Shown here: piece by piece, positions 46,960 through 59,118 of the stretch | How positions within the stretch are numbered: the stretch's first letter is position 1 | How the letters are laid out: every line of letters starts with the position of its first letter | Assembly (NCBI GenBank): GCA_965153355.1 | Contig: OZ231126.1 | Coordinates: 89,652,001 to 89,716,000 of the forward strand | Source of the DNA: Flaccisagitta enflata | Lineage: Eukaryota > Chaetognatha > Sagittoidea > Aphragmophora | DNA length: 64,000 nucleotides | Reading direction: 5' to 3' | Position numbers and translations under genes: made by a program | The notes under the pieces: generated by a model | The model's input: only the letters and a program-made list of their open reading frames with translations | Databases searched by the model: none | What the model was told of the DNA's origin: nothing

Positions 46960-48100
46960 AAGGATAAACAAAGGGCGCGTTTCTAGTCAGAAAACCGCGT
47001 TTTGAACGGGCCACTTGGTCGCTCGCTACGTTCATTCGCTCGCACCGCTCACTCCGCTAACTCGCTCCGCGGCGCTCCGCTACGCTCTGCTCGCTTCGCT
47101 CGCTCGCTCCGTTCACGGGATCGCTCACTAATTTCGCTCACTCCCTCATGGGACAGTTGAAATTCATGAATATGTGTTCACACTGGAAACGCTTTTCACG
47201 GGAACAAACGCTTTTTTGGCGGTCACTAGAAACACGCCCGCCCAAGGATAAACAAAGAAATCCCCCGAGACATGGTGAGCACGAGAAACAGCCGAGAAAC
47301 ACTCGCTTTTTAAGCCAAAAGAAGAAAAAAGTTGTTTCTCTTTTGTTTTTGTTTGTTTTTCTCCGGTAGGCAGACGGATTCGGACTCAGCTTTTACGCTC
47401 TGTTTTCAATTTACAAATTGTTTTTCGCAAAGACTGAGAGAGGCACGTTTGCAAATTGTTGTTTTCTCTTTCTTTGCATACAATCGTAAACTATTGCCTT
47501 TGCTTTCATAAATAAATGTAAACTCTTCTTTTTTCGGTTCATTGCATTGGTCCAATGTAAACTCTTTGTGAATTTTTTTATCGCATCATTTGCCCCTGCT
47601 CAAAATATCAACTGTATCACTGCCCCTGCTCAGCGCTCATCCACACACGATCAAAGCCACGAATGAGAGAATGAAAAAATGAATGAGTGAAATAATGAAT
47701 GATTGCAAAGAAACGGGGAATATTTTTTTCGCAAACCTGACTGATCGACTGGACGACCATCAGTCGGACGGACATAATGGGTTATAAAGATGAGTATGAC
47801 GCGACGCACCTAAAAAGATGGGCGTACTGACCGTATTGTCCACTCGATTTTCCACTCAGTTGAATTCTATCGTTTCCATCATCTCATCATTTGATCTAGA
47901 CGCTAATTTAGTTGAACAAAAGGCAAAATCAGCTCTCGTTTTGCGTCGCGCTTACTCCGTAGTCCGCACGAACTGACCTCTTACTGCTGAGGGTCATTAG
48001 ATATCTCTCTTCATTTGGAGTTGTTCCGCATCCGATTTTATATAAATTTTATACCCGATTGTTCGGATGGTCTGTCTGTCAGTCATGACATTCGTTTGTC
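46960..48100. other. GC-rich CGCTCG block and non-coding flank
   Basis: 47025-47130 is rich in GCTCGCTACG/CTCCGCT with self-complementary CGCTCCGCGGCG. A shorter relative is at 2245-2330. AAGGATAAACAAAG occurs at 46960 and 47244. No gene recognised to 48100. Confidence 0.5.
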
Positions 48101-48297
48101 TTTTTTGTTGCGGAAACGCAACTCTATCAGACGGTCCGTCCGTCCGTCATGGTCATCGAGTTGAAAAGTGGGAAAACGAGCGTTTCCGATACTATTTGTG
48201 TGTGTGTGAGTGTTGGGGTTGGGTTGGGGTGTGAATAGGGGTCGGATGCCGGTATGCCCCTGCCCATCCGTCCGCGACGTCATTGTGACCCCGCGAA
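48101..48297 (-). repeat. GGAC-core repeat, subfamily D
   Basis: Reads on plus from GTTGCGGAAACGCAACTC to CCGTCCGCGACGTCATTGTG then ACCCCGCG. A (GT)n-like segment lies in the middle. Confidence 0.8.
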
Positions 48298-48417
48298 ACT
48301 TAATAACAGATAGGCAACTCTATAGTATGCTTTGTCCGTCGGTCCGTCATTCGGTTTGTTGGTCCGTTTATGATTAGCGTGAAAAAACGCATTACATGCT
48401 GGGGTTGTGGCCGCATA

Positions 48418-48503
<86 letters not shown>

Positions 48504-48781
48504 TTGTGTGAGGGGGGGGAAGGGGAAGGGGCTCCTGCCTCCGCCCACCCGTCACTATGCATCCTAGGAACCGTCAGGACGATTTTTGGATTACTGTAAG
48601 TTTCTCTATTGTTTTGTTTAATATAAAGGTGCAGGAATCAATATCCGATCATTAAAAAATATTTCATCGGGCACTTTTTGAAAAAAATCAAAAGTTAACA
48701 ATTTTACATCTTATTTTGCATGCAGAATTAACTAGGTAAGTAGAATATATTTTTTGACAGCATTTTTGAATTCCTGATATA

Positions 48782-49385
48782 CCGTATTTCCCCTAATTAG
48801 CGCCCGGGGCGCTTACAAAACTAAAAAATGATATTACCTTTTTTACCTCCTAATTAGCGCCCCCTGTAGCAAGTCAGACAAAGAATGAAATACTGAAAAA
48901 TAGAATAAAACTAAAGATTTAAGGTAAGAAAAAATATAGATGTATGATTTCAACAGAAAAATCCAATTATTAAGTTAAAGAAATAAAAAAACACAATTAT
49001 TAACTGAATATTTAACCATTTTTAATGAAAGCACACACACAGCACACAGCACACACAGCCAACCGCAAAAATAAGAATGTGTGACTAATTGGGTAACTCT
49101 AGGTAACTCATCGGGCTCAAGACGAAGGTTGAGAGTTCGAGGTGTTACAGGAAAAGAATCCTAGGCGCTGGGATATCTGGGCGAAGGTCCAGAATTCTAG
49201 CATAGGAATAAATGCCCGCTGTAATCAACAAGGTGTTTCGGTAACCCCCCGCCGTCACCAGCCCTACGCACGTAGGAGCTCGCTCGCTGTGTATGGGTAA
49301 AAATCTCCAAAAAAAATGAAAAGCACAGCTGAGTTGAGAATTTTTTCTAAAAGAGGGGGGGGGGCGCTAATTAGAGGAAATACGG
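48782..49385. mobile_element. MITE CCGTATTTCC in the left arm
   Basis: 604 bp; ends CCGTATTTCCCCTAATTAGC and GCTAATTAGAGGAAATACGG; TA at 48780-48781 and 49386-49387. The opposite arm keeps the empty site, seen as TTACATCAGGAATTTAAA around 49541-49558. Confidence 0.9.
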
Positions 49386-49587
49386 TAATTTCCTTTCATT
49401 TGATAGGTCACACTGTATATTTTCATGAAAAAATAACATTTTCAATTTCTAAGCTAATCTAATCTGTAACGGTGGCTTAAAAATTGAAAATTTCATTTTT
49501 TCATAAAAATATACAGTGTGACCTATCAAATAAAAGCAAATTACATCAGGAATTTAAAAATACTGTCAAAAAATATTTTCTAATTAC

Positions 49588-50197
49588 GTCGGGGTGCAAA
49601 CAAAGACAAAATTTGACTTTCAGTCACAATAAATCGTTTTATATAGTTATCCTAATTAGTGACAAGTTTTGAAATAAAAAAATTTGCACTCCTGATTTCT
49701 TTAAGAATATAAAAAAATTATTACAATATAAAAAGTTTCTATTATATATTTGTAAAGACCAAAGTTTTTCAATAAGACATGAAAATTTCTCTCAAAATTT
49801 AGAGGAAAAGTTCAGAAAGTTGTTGGGTAAAATTATAATTCTGCTTCTGAATAAAAAATTTTGCATTTCCAAACACATGGCCCTCATCTTATGAGTCTTT
49901 AGAAAGACGCTATGTTTTTGGAAATGACAATTTTTGAATCTTTATGCAAAGTTATAATTTTACCCAAGACATGTCAGATTGTAAAGTAAGATTTTTTTTG
50001 AAAACTGCCTTTTTTCGGACGTTTATCCCTACATTTCAAAGTTACTTTGAACACAAAAACGGTTTTTAATGCAAAAATAGTCTAAACACAAACTAACTAT
50101 TATTTTTTATTGATAAAATGTACAAATTTGCAACTTCTATCTTATTGCTAAAAAAACATTTTGACTGATCAAATTTTGTCTTCGATTGCACCCCGAC
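49588..50197. mobile_element. MITE GTCGGGGTGCAA in the right arm
   Basis: 610 bp; ends GTCGGGGTGCAAACAAAGAC and GTCTTCGATTGCACCCCGAC; TTAC at 49584-49587 and 50198-50201. The left arm has one copy (GTAA at 48736-48739), the empty site, so the duplication is 4 bp. Confidence 0.9.
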
Positions 50198-50419
50198 TTA
50201 CCTAATTAATTCTGCATGCAAAATAAGATGTAAAATTGTTAATTTTTGATTTTTGTAACAAAGTGCCAGATGAAATATTTTTTAATGATCGTATATTGAT
50301 TCCTGCACCTTGAAACTATACAAAACAATAGAAAAACTTACAGTAATCCAAAAATCGTCCTGGCGGTTCCTAGGATGCATAGTGCCGTCCTTAACGATAC
50401 TGTAACCCCGGGTTAAATC

Positions 50420-50445
50420 ATTCTTCTTCTTCCTATTCTTCTTTT

Positions 50446-50478
<33 letters not shown>

Positions 50479-51000
50479 TTCTTCTTCTCCTTCCTCTTCA
50501 CCATGTCATATTTTTCTTCATCTTCTTCTTTTTTGCCCTACTTCCGCCCCCTCTTCTGTGGTCACCTTCTGGCTTACCCTCCTCTTCCAACCCCCTCAAT
50601 TTTTATCCCCCTTCTTTATTGTCAATGTTGTTTTCGCGTGGCAAAGGAGTAGGAGGAGGAGGAGCAGGCGGGTGGCGTCGCGTCGATTGTGATCCTGCTT
50701 AGTCGAGAATGGAATTCAAACAAAAGAATTAAAAAAAAAAGAAGAAGAAAAAGTAGAGTAAAACGGAAAGACGAGAGAAAGACAAGAAAAGGGAAGAAAA
50801 GAAAAATAAGTCGTGAAGAATGTGAAGAAGGTAACGGGTAACGAGTAACTACAAACTAGATTAGGGACTAACTGGATGCCTTCCCCCAAAAAAGGGATTT
50901 TTATCATTTTTTCTGTAAGAGCTATAAAAACCCATAAACGGTAAATGGCGAGTACAAAGAGATAAAGCTTAACGTCTGATGTTTTACCTATACTACTAGG
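50420..51000. other. CTT-rich low-complexity and non-coding DNA
   Basis: 50430-50530 is CTTCTT/TTTTTC-rich; a GGAGGAGGAGCAGG run lies near 50655; 50740-50830 is GAAAAG-rich. No gene recognised. Confidence 0.6.
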
Positions 51001-51005
51001 CTTCC

Positions 51006-51033
51006 GTTGTCGTCGTCGTCGTCGTCGTCGTCG

Positions 51034-51116
<83 letters not shown>

Positions 51117-51345
51117 CTTCTTCTTCTTCTTCTTCTTCTTCTTCTTCTTCTTCTTCTTCTTCTTCTTCTTCTTCTTCTTCTTCTTCTTCTTCTTCTTCTT
51201 CTTCTTCTTCTTCTTCTTCTTCTTCTTCTTCTTCTTCTTCTTCTTCTTCTTCTTCTTCTTCTTCTTCTTCTTCATCTTCTTCTTGTGTTTCTTCTTGTTC
51301 TTATTCTTCTTATTCATCTTCTTCTTCTTCTTCTTCTTCTTCTTC
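51006..51345 (+). repeat. Compound trinucleotide microsatellite (GTC)n-(GTT)n-(CTT)n
   Basis: About 9 GTC units, then ~27 GTT, then ~60 CTT, with rare interruptions near 51273-51320. Frames over it are homopolymer artefacts. Confidence 0.95.
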
Positions 51346-51594
51346 CTTCTTACTCCCCCTCGCCCTCCTTTTTTTTCAAGTCCCAATTTTCCGCGTGAGT
51401 CTCTCTTTTTTTTTTTTTCAATTCTTTTTTCAAATTTTCTGCGCCAATGAGAAAATTTTAAAAGAGGCCTCGTCAAGTCACATGACCGAAACAAAAAGGA
51501 GATCATCATAATAAAAATTCACGACGACGACGACGCACACGCGGAGACGAGGGGGGAGGGGGAGAAGGAATGGAGGGTGATGATAGGCGGGGAC

Positions 51595-51600
<6 letters not shown>

Positions 51601-51630
<30 letters not shown>
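51601..51630 (+). repeat. (GA)n microsatellite
   Basis: About 15 GA units. Confidence 0.9.
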
Positions 51631-51633
<3 letters not shown>

Positions 51634-51692
51634 CACTCCTGCCCTACCGCATGTGACAAGACTTTTTGCCTCCTGAAAGAAGATCGCACAAA

Positions 51693-52036
51693 AACAAGTG
51701 ACGCGGGGTCCCAATATCGTTGCGGACGGGTGAGCAGGAGCGTCCAATTCGCATCCACACCCTTGCCCCCCAACAAACACATGTACCAAAAAAAAAAAAA
51801 CACACCATAAATGCCTGTTTTTCCACTTTTCGACTCGTGCCTTACAGACGGACAGATGGACGGACGGACGGACGGACGGACGGACAGATGGACGGACGCA
51901 CAGTGGTAGATATCAAGCATCGATCAAGCATATTTCACCCAGTCTACCTTGACCACCTAAAACCACAAACATCAGCTATAGCCGACGGACGGACGGACAA
52001 AGCTTCAAATGGAGTTGCGTGTCCGAAACTGAAAAT
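51693..52036 (+). repeat. GGAC-core repeat, subfamily D
   Basis: AACAAGTGACGCGGGGTCCC, CGTTGCGGACGGGTGAGCAG, long (GGAC)n at 51848-51897, a second GGAC block near 51983, and end GTTGCGTGTCCGAAAC plus TGAAAA. Confidence 0.83.
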
Positions 52037-52574
52037 ACTGACAAAAGAAAAAAACAAAGCGTGTCCTTGAGTGCGTTTTGAGGTTGTGAGTATTTTAAAG
52101 AATTTTTATTATTTTGAGTGAAATTATCATATCTTTACGTAAAAGAATAATAAGATATTTATAAGATATATAAATATAATTTTAAAATAGGACATGTTAT
52201 CTGGTCTGAGTGAGATCACGAGTTCATGACCGTAACACAAAGAATACTAGCCTTTCGTAAGTTCGTTTTATACTGCCGTTTTTCATTTCAGAAAGAATCA
52301 AACTTCTTTTTTCATTTCTCTCTTTCTTCATTTTTCTTATTAAGTTATTTATTTATTTTTTTTGCCCGAATGCGGTTTGGAATCAAGCTAAGAAGTGACG
52401 TCCTAACAAGCGCTTCTCCGACGGAATTCTTGCGAACGTTTTCGAAAACCGCTCCCTCATACTTGCTTTTGTTAACATGCTACTCTGGCGCTTAATTGAT
52501 GCTTGGTAGTGATATGGCCAACTCCTTAAAACATCCAAGGCTGGACACTCGAATGGGTGGGCGGGGACAGAAAT

Positions 52575-52700
52575 ACTTTCAGGCAGTGGCTTCGAAGGGG
52601 ACCGATGACCTAAGTTATTCTTTCACACATGGGGATTTTTTTCCGCCTCCCCTTAGCCTTGTGGCCCATAGGCACTTATCCCCACCTAAAAAAAAACCCT
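52575..52700 (+). mobile_element. Foldback element, copy f, fragment
   Basis: GGCAGTGGCTTCGAAGGGGA then CCGATGACCTAAGTT and CACACATGGGGATTTTTTTC; only one arm is present. Confidence 0.65.
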
Positions 52701-52909
52701 GATACCCTATGATTCCCCATGAGCTTGAGCAGAAGTCGCCAGTTCCTTTTGTTTAAACATGAAAACAAAAGAGCACAGATCGTTTCATTAAAAACGTCTC
52801 ATATTTCCCCCGACAGGCAGGCGACAGAGACCAACAGAACACGGGTGTCGGAGAAGACAGCGGTCCAACGCCTCGTCCGTGGAGAAGACCGCAACCTCGC
52901 ACGCATCAT

Positions 52910-53076
52910 AACAAGGCCGGATACATGGCCAATACCAGTCGCGGACGGGTGGGCAGGGGCGGAAATGCGTGTTTTCACACTTTCCAACTCGATCACCACG
53001 GACCAACCAACCGACTAACCAACCGACGGACGGACGGACAAAGCCTCTTATAGAGTCGCTAGTACGCGACTAAAAA
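52910..53076 (+). repeat. GGAC-core repeat, subfamily A
   Basis: AACAAGGCCGGATACATGGC to GTCGCTAGTACGCGAC plus TAAAAA. Note the B-like 3' hairpin paired with AGTCGCGGAC in the 5' part. Confidence 0.87.
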
Positions 53077-53234
53077 CGAATTCATCCTCATTTTCTTCCC
53101 GGCTCTCGTCTTCGTCGTTGTTCTCACTCCGTCAAAGAAAGCTAGGGGCCGTTGGTGCCTTTTCTAAACGCACATTCAAACTTGGGACTCGGTTCTTTCA
53201 TCGCACGTTGGGCAGAAACTTAAGCTTTTACCGC

Positions 53235-53387
53235 TTTTTAGTTGCGGACACGCAACTCTATAAGAGGCTTTGTCCGTCCGTCCGTTGGTCGGTCGGTCCG
53301 TCACGCTCGAGTTGATAAGTGGGAAAACGCGTATTTCCGCCCCTGCCCACCCGTCCGCAACTGATGGCCGTGTATCCGGCCTTGTTT
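53235..53387 (-). repeat. GGAC-core repeat, subfamily A, well preserved
   Basis: Reads on plus from TTTTTAGTTGCGGACACGCA to GTGTATCCGGCCTTGTTT. A good reference copy. Confidence 0.9.
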
Positions 53388-53472
53388 CCTTTTTCTTTTT
53401 TTTCTGAAATAGACCTCGAAACAGACTAATAAATGATGTAGATTACAGTATGAAGCTTACTCACAGAGACCA

Positions 53473-53629
53473 TTTTTAGTTGCGGACACGCAACTCTATA
53501 AGAGGCTTTGTCTGTCCGTCGGTCCGTCGGTCCGTCGGTCCGTCACGCTCGAGTTGAAAAGTGGAAAAAAGCACATTTCCGCCCCTGCCCAACCGTCCGC
53601 AACTGGTGGCCGTGTATCCGGCCTTGTTT
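53473..53629 (-). repeat. GGAC-core repeat, subfamily A, well preserved
   Basis: Very similar to the copy 90 bp to its left and in the same orientation. TTTTTAGTTGCGGACACGCA to CCGGCCTTGTTT. Confidence 0.9.
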
Positions 53630-54251
53630 GAGTAATGAGGTGCCAAAATGAAATTTTACCTGGCCTATCTACTTCCAAATTCAATTTTAATCAGATCTAG
53701 ACAAAACGTCATCAATGCTGTATTAGTGAAGATTTGATTTCTCTAGTCTTGAGAGCTCGAGAGAAGCTTATTTCATAGTGTTACTCGACAACAAAAACAT
53801 TGATGATAGATGACATTCGTTCAAATTGATCATGCAAGTAGATTGCGCAACCGGAATATGGAAAGTGCTTGGAATTTTCTTTTTTGGAAGCCCAAACTAA
53901 GCCCAGCCTATAGGGCACTTGGGCGCTTCACATTGCAAAAGTTTGGAATTTCTTCTCGTCCCGCTTACCAATGACGGAGGCATTAACTTCAAGGGGGCAT
54001 CCTCTGAATCACAAAATTCGTGCTTAAGTTAGAATTATTTCCATTGAAGCACACCCTAGTGCTTCAGTGGATTTAGAAATTACCAGTGCTTTTTGAAATT
54101 CAAGCTTCAGTGGAATTGAACATAACTGATTTTGTCACAGTAAAAAAAGGTTATAGTAATCTTTTTTCATGTAAAGAAATCATTGTTTTCTTTTGACCTC
54201 CCTTTATTTCTCTTTATTTCAGAACACTTACTTAGTGTATGTTTATATCAA

Positions 54252-54866
54252 ATAGTCGCAAAAGCGTAAGATGGTCAGCGGTACCCGTGCCCTGCCTAAG
54301 TAGGTTGTGGTTGAAGTTGAGGGGGGAGCAGGGCAGCGGCCCCGAAGGGGTCGATGACCTATGCTTTCACACATATGGGGGATTTTCTCCTTCTCCTCCT
54401 CCTCCTCCGTCCCTCCCCCCCTCAAATCCCAGTCTCGAGGCCCAAATTCCAGTCTCAAAGCCCAAATCCCAGTCTCGAGGTCTAAATCCCAGCCTCAAGG
54501 CCCAAATCCTAGCCTCAAGGCCCAAATCCTAGCCTGGAGGCTGAGATTTGGGCCTCAAGGCGGGGATCTGGGCCTCTTGGCTGAAATTTTGACGTTGAGG
54601 CTGAGATTTGGGCTTCACGACTGAAATCTGGGCCTCCAGGCTAGGATTTGGGCCTTGAGGCTAGGATTTGGGCCTTGAGGCTTGGATTTGGGCCTCGCGA
54701 CTGGGATTTGGGCCTTGAGACTGGAATTTGGGCCTTGAGACTGGAATTTGGGCCTCAAGACTGGGATTTGAGGGGGGGGTATGTAGGAGAAGGAGGAGAA
54801 GGAGAAGGAGAAAATCCCCCATATGTGTGAAAGCATAGGTCATCGACCCCTTCGGGGCCGCTGCCC
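54252..54866 (+). mobile_element. Foldback element, copy g, best preserved
   Basis: Leader ATAGTCGCAAAAGCGTAAGA; arms 54331-54398 and 54799-54866 are identical inverses over ~68 bp (GGGCAGCGGCCCCGAAGGGG). The core of 18-19-bp CCCAAATCCCAGTCTCGAGG units is itself arranged as two inverted halves, so the whole element can fold. Confidence 0.93.
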
Positions 54867-55315
54867 AAAAGGAAACATCAACTAATTGTCATCCCTTGAA
54901 AAAAATTTGCTGGTGAGAAAACTTTTCCCTTAAATCTTTACTTTACTTTTTTTTCTTTAATCTTTTTTTTTTTTTGAAGAAATGAAAAAATCAATTGTTT
55001 TCTTTTCACCTCCCTTTATTTCTCTCTTCTTAAGATCACTTACTAATTGTATGTTAATATGAAAAAAAAACATACATCAATTTAGTTTTCATCCCTTAAA
55101 AAAATGCTTGTGGGAAACCTTTTTCCTTCAGAGACACAAAAATTTAAATGATAGGAAAAAAACTTACAATAAAAACAACAATCATAAGACAAAAAAATCT
55201 GGAGATATTAGAAGATGACAGTTTAGAAGAGAAAAAAAACCTCTTTTGTTTCAATTGAGAGAAATCAAATAAATTCCTTACCTCATTGAAATATTTGCAC
55301 TTAATCATTGCAATA

Positions 55316-56278
55316 CAGGGTGTTTCACGCCAACTTAGATATAAGAAAACGACAAAAATCAGCTTGTGGGAATGATAGATCATTTCTGAAAAGTGCTCTG
55401 TTTAGCTATTAGGCGCCGATTTTATGCTGCAAAATTGTCATGCCTCCTACTGAAGATAGTAACTGCCCAGATCGCATGGAATCTAACTCAAAGTTTTGGG
55501 ATATTATTCTTTTTTTCTTATGTTTGGGGCTATGTTTGGCTCATTCTTTTGATGGGAAATGAGTTTCAAGAAATTCCAATTTACCCATAGAGGTAAAAGG
55601 TACTTGTACTTGTGACCTCATGTAATATGGCCGCCTCATGGCGTCACTGCACTGATCACAAAAGTAACAGTAAATTAGAATCTCTAACCATTCTGTCTCA
55701 GAGAATTTTTGTGACCTAGGAGCCTGACGTGCGCCAAACCCATACCCAACAAAACTTTGGCGTAATTCTTATGATTTTTCAAAAAGCATTGTTTAACACT
55801 TGTGAAAGAATAGTCAACTCACATCTTAATTAGGAAGTCTATCTTTGCAAGAAAATCAAAACAATTTGGAATCTCAAATTTTTGATGCATTGACGCTTTT
55901 TGCGGAGGCTGATGGAGCCATGATCCATCACAGAGAAAAGCATTTAAAGATATCCGCAAATTTCTCCTATAGCTTTAATTGAATAGTCGTCCATGTCTAT
56001 GGAGTTCATTTGGCCGAGAAGTGCTCTTTAACTTGATTTAAATCTTCAACTGTCTTGAACTGTAATCAGATGTGATAATTCCACCACCACCCATCCAGAT
56101 AAACGACATTAACTTCCAGTTGTTATGGAAGTCAGAATTTTTATCTAAGCCTCATGGAATTTTGCAGGACAAAATCGGAGCATATTTGCTGCCTGGAACT
56201 TCTTTCAGAATTGATTTATCTGGTCTCAAAGCCAAATGGCATCGTTTTCTTTCATCTAAGTTGGCGTGAAACAGACTG
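55316..56278. mobile_element. TA-flanked 963-bp MITE, CAGGGTGTTTCACGCC
   Basis: Left CAGGGTGTTTCACGCCAACT, right AGTTGGCGTGAAACAGACTG; TA at 55314-55315 and 56279-56280. No transposase. Confidence 0.88.
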
Positions 56279-56781
56279 TATGAAAAGAGGTCAAGAGTCA
56301 ATCCACTAAAGCACGAATTCCAATTCCACTGAAGCACAAAGTAGTGCTTCAGTGGAATGGGCCCTGACTGGCCTTATTTCCAGGTCACAGTTCGTGATTC
56401 AGTGAATAGGCCATTTCAAGGCCCTGACCATTTTTCTTTTTTCAAAAAAAGTCTATCTTCCCTTTTTTTAGCAGCCTTCTTTTACATGCTGATTTGAGAG
56501 ATACTGTCAGGCTTCCGTTTGTTCGTACGCCTTGAACATCTTCCTGTACATCATTTAGACCGTTCAACTGTGTAAAAGACAACATTCACAACATTTTCAT
56601 CTTTTTTTTGTGTAGGATCATTGTTTAGTAAACAATTTTCTGCGGCAATTGTTAGTCTCTTCAGCAACAAAAGAGTATGGGGAAATTTGCTTCCCCAATG
56701 ATCTCTATACGAAACTTAAAGAGCTAAAAAAAAACGAAAGACGAATGAATTTTGAGAAAAGAAAAACGGTCATCTTCATGA

Positions 56782-56928
56782 TTTTTAGTCGCGTGCACGC
56801 GACTCTACAACCCGCTCTGTCCGTCTGTCGGTCCGTCGGTTGGTCTGTCCGTCCATCACGCTTAGCTTTTTTCGCCGCCCCTGCCCACCCGCATGTGTCT
56901 AAGGTAGCCGTGTATCTGGCCTTGTTTT
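56782..56928 (-). repeat. GGAC-core repeat, subfamily B/A hybrid
   Basis: Reads on plus from TTTTTAGTCGCGTGCACGCG to GTGTATCTGGCCTTGTTTT. Confidence 0.87.
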
Positions 56929-57656
56929 CACTCCGTTTGGGTAAGCGGGAAGAAGGGATACAGTGCAACAACGTTATTTGAAGCGGCCAAATAGGGCACG
57001 GGTAGAAAGGTGTACAAACAGTTACAAACCCTATTGGAAAAGAGCAATGTATGTCAGCTTGTGAGGCACTGGTAGATTTTATTTTTCTTCAAGACTTCAG
57101 ATTTATTTGAGAAGCAAAATTACAAAATCAGTTTGGAAGTCAGTCTTCTGAATTTTAATTAGAGACCAGCTTAACACTAAAAGCATTTGGAATCAAGCTG
57201 AAAAAAGAATAAGTAAAGAAAAAGCATGAAAGATTTTTTTCACATTCGTTAAAGACGGATTTCTCATACTCCCGGATCCGTTAGAGCGGTTGGGTGTAGA
57301 ATTGACATTTTGGGAGCAGATTTATTGGAAAAAAGTCGAATTATGAGTTTTCCATTTTCGATTTGGTGCAATTTTTGAAAGTTGAGCGGTTTTTAGGCTG
57401 GGAGTAAATATTTTTTGACATTCACTGCTAAGAAAGAGATAATTTTTCTTTTTCAATGGCGCCAACCAGAATTCTCTGCAATCATTAGTTTTTGCGTTTT
57501 AAATTTTTGAATCTTTTTTTATTTTTTTGCATTTCTGCAAAAAACGATATTTTTTATTAATCCCAACTTTTGGCCTTATGTAACAATAGGGAAAAGTAAT
57601 GATGTTACACATATTGACTCCAACTTTTATGACGCTAGCTTTTATATTTTGATCTG

Positions 57657-57696
<40 letters not shown>

Positions 57697-57741
57697 AGAG
57701 AGAGAGAGAGAGAGAGACACACACACACACATACACACACA
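57657..57741 (+). repeat. (GA)n-(CA)n compound microsatellite
   Basis: (GA)n to 57717, then (CA)n to 57741. Confidence 0.95.
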
Positions 57742-57762
57742 CACTCCAAGATCAAGAGGAAC

Positions 57763-58489
57763 AAGTCATCCAAGGATTGCACATGGTCAGCGGTACCCGA
57801 TGCCCTGCTTGGAGTGATCAGCTGAAGAAGTGGAGTGAGAGCAGGGCAGGGCCGATGTCCTGTAGGAGACAGGGATGAATTTCCTTACATCCTGAGAAGG
57901 CATATTTCAGGCCTTTGGGGCAATTTTCTATGATATTCAATGGGAGTTATATATCTTTTTACAATTTCTTGTTAATTTTCCATGTTATTCAATGAGAATT
58001 TCATTTCTTATCAATTTTCCATGTAATCCAATTGCAATTTTGCAATTTTTTCATTTTTTATTAATTTTCAATGTTATCAGATAGGATATGATATGATATG
58101 ATATGATATGATATGATATGATATGATATGATAGGATAGGATATGCATTTTTCTTTCTTTTGCTATCTTTCCATGTTATTCAATGGGAAGTTATTGACCC
58201 ATGTTATTCAATGGGAATTTTGTATTTTGTCATTTACCCATGTTATTCAATGGGAAGTTTGCTTTTTGTTATTTTCCCATGTTATTTAATGGGATATTTG
58301 CATTTTGTCATTTTCCCATGTTATTCAATGGGAATTTGAGAATTCAGAAGCTTCGGGGGGGGGACGTACAGACGTACAGACGGACGGATGTACGGATGTA
58401 TGGACGGACGTACTGACGGATGTACGGACGAACGTAAGGAAATTCACCCCTGTGTCCTACAGGACATCGGCCCTTTGGGGCCGCTGCCC
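57763..58489 (+). mobile_element. Foldback element, copy h, with ATATG satellite inside
   Basis: Leader GTCATCCAAGGATTGCACAT; arms GGGCCGATGTCCTGTAGGAG (57847) and CCTACAGGACATCGGCCCTT (58456). Interior: (GATAT)n at 58081-58140 and CCCATGTTATTCAATGGGAA hairpin units at 58140-58340, then (GGAC)-like TACGGACG repeats. Confidence 0.85.
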
Positions 58490-58737
58490 AAAAAGAGACA
58501 CAGAGAGACGGAGATTGAATAACAACAACAGACAAGCAGTCAACCAGATATCATGAGATGCACACACAAAAGAACATGCACAGAAAAAAAAACTCCCATT
58601 TACAACTTTTTTCCGGTCGGCGAAAGCCGCCCTTATTGGTAATCTTTTTTCCTCCATTCTTGTTACTAATAGTGATCGAGGTGTAACAGTATCAACTAAC
58701 CGTCTCTAAAATATGTTGAGGATATGACTATGATAGC

Positions 58738-58949
58738 AACAAGGCCAGATACACGGCTACCCCAGTCGCGTGCGGGTGGGCAGGAGCCATAATTGAGGTC
58801 AGTGGAACATTTGGGCAGGAGCAATAAGGCCAAAACCCCTATTAACGCCGAAAAAGTAAAGTGTGACGGACTGACGGACGGACGGACCGACGGACAGACG
58901 GACGGACCGACAAAGCGGGGTGTAGAGTCGCGTAGCACGCGACTAAAAA
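58738..58949 (+). repeat. GGAC-core repeat, subfamily B/A hybrid
   Basis: AACAAGGCCAGATACACGGC, AGTCGCGTGCGGGTGGGCAG, (GGAC)n, end hairpin GTCGCGTAGCACGCGAC plus TAAAAA. Confidence 0.87.
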
Positions 58950-59038
58950 TAATGCCTATGATGACGTTGATCATGACCCCTGCAAATGAAATCCACTTTG
59001 ACGCGTTACCCAGCCGGCGAGCTTCCTCGATATTTCCT

Positions 59039-59118
<80 letters not shown>

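Larger units (their letters stand above)
48553..50384. mobile_element. 1.8-kb palindromic element with 4-bp CCGT duplication
   Basis: Arms start CACTATGCATCCTAGGAACC and end GGTTCCTAGGATGCATAGTG; near-inverse for over 200 bp and, once two later insertions are removed, to the centre near 49480. Flanked by CCGT at 48549-48552 and 50385-50388. Confidence 0.9.
48301..50420 (-). repeat. GGAC-core repeat, subfamily D, interrupted at 48553
   Basis: GGCAACTCTATAGTATGCTT, GTCCGTCGGTCCGTC, (GT)n at 48419-48500, CCGCCCACCCGT; then, after the palindrome, CCTTAACGATACTGTAACCC. Intact relatives read straight across as CCCACCCGTCCGCAACGAT. Confidence 0.75.
53929..56485. repeat. Dispersed repeat split by later insertions
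   Basis: Left half (GGAATTTCTTCTCGTCCCGC, to ~53985) and right half (AAGGCCCTGACCATTTTTCT, from 56406) are contiguous in the copy at 10613-10765. Between them lie inverted GTGCTTCAGTGGAATT segments (about 54050-54115 and 56320-56362), a foldback element and a MITE. Confidence 0.65.

Noticed and set aside
50988-51509. Poly-Lys/Asn/Asp and poly-Phe/Leu frames
   Set aside because: Translation of a compound triplet microsatellite.
52226-52495. 89-residue plus frame ending in SDVLTSASPTEFLRTFSKTA
   Set aside because: The second half is mildly protein-like, but no acceptor precedes it and no family is recognised.
53118-53684. Recurrent peptides such as VADTQLYKRLCPSVR in many places
   Set aside because: They are translations of the GGAC-core repeat, present wherever a copy occurs.
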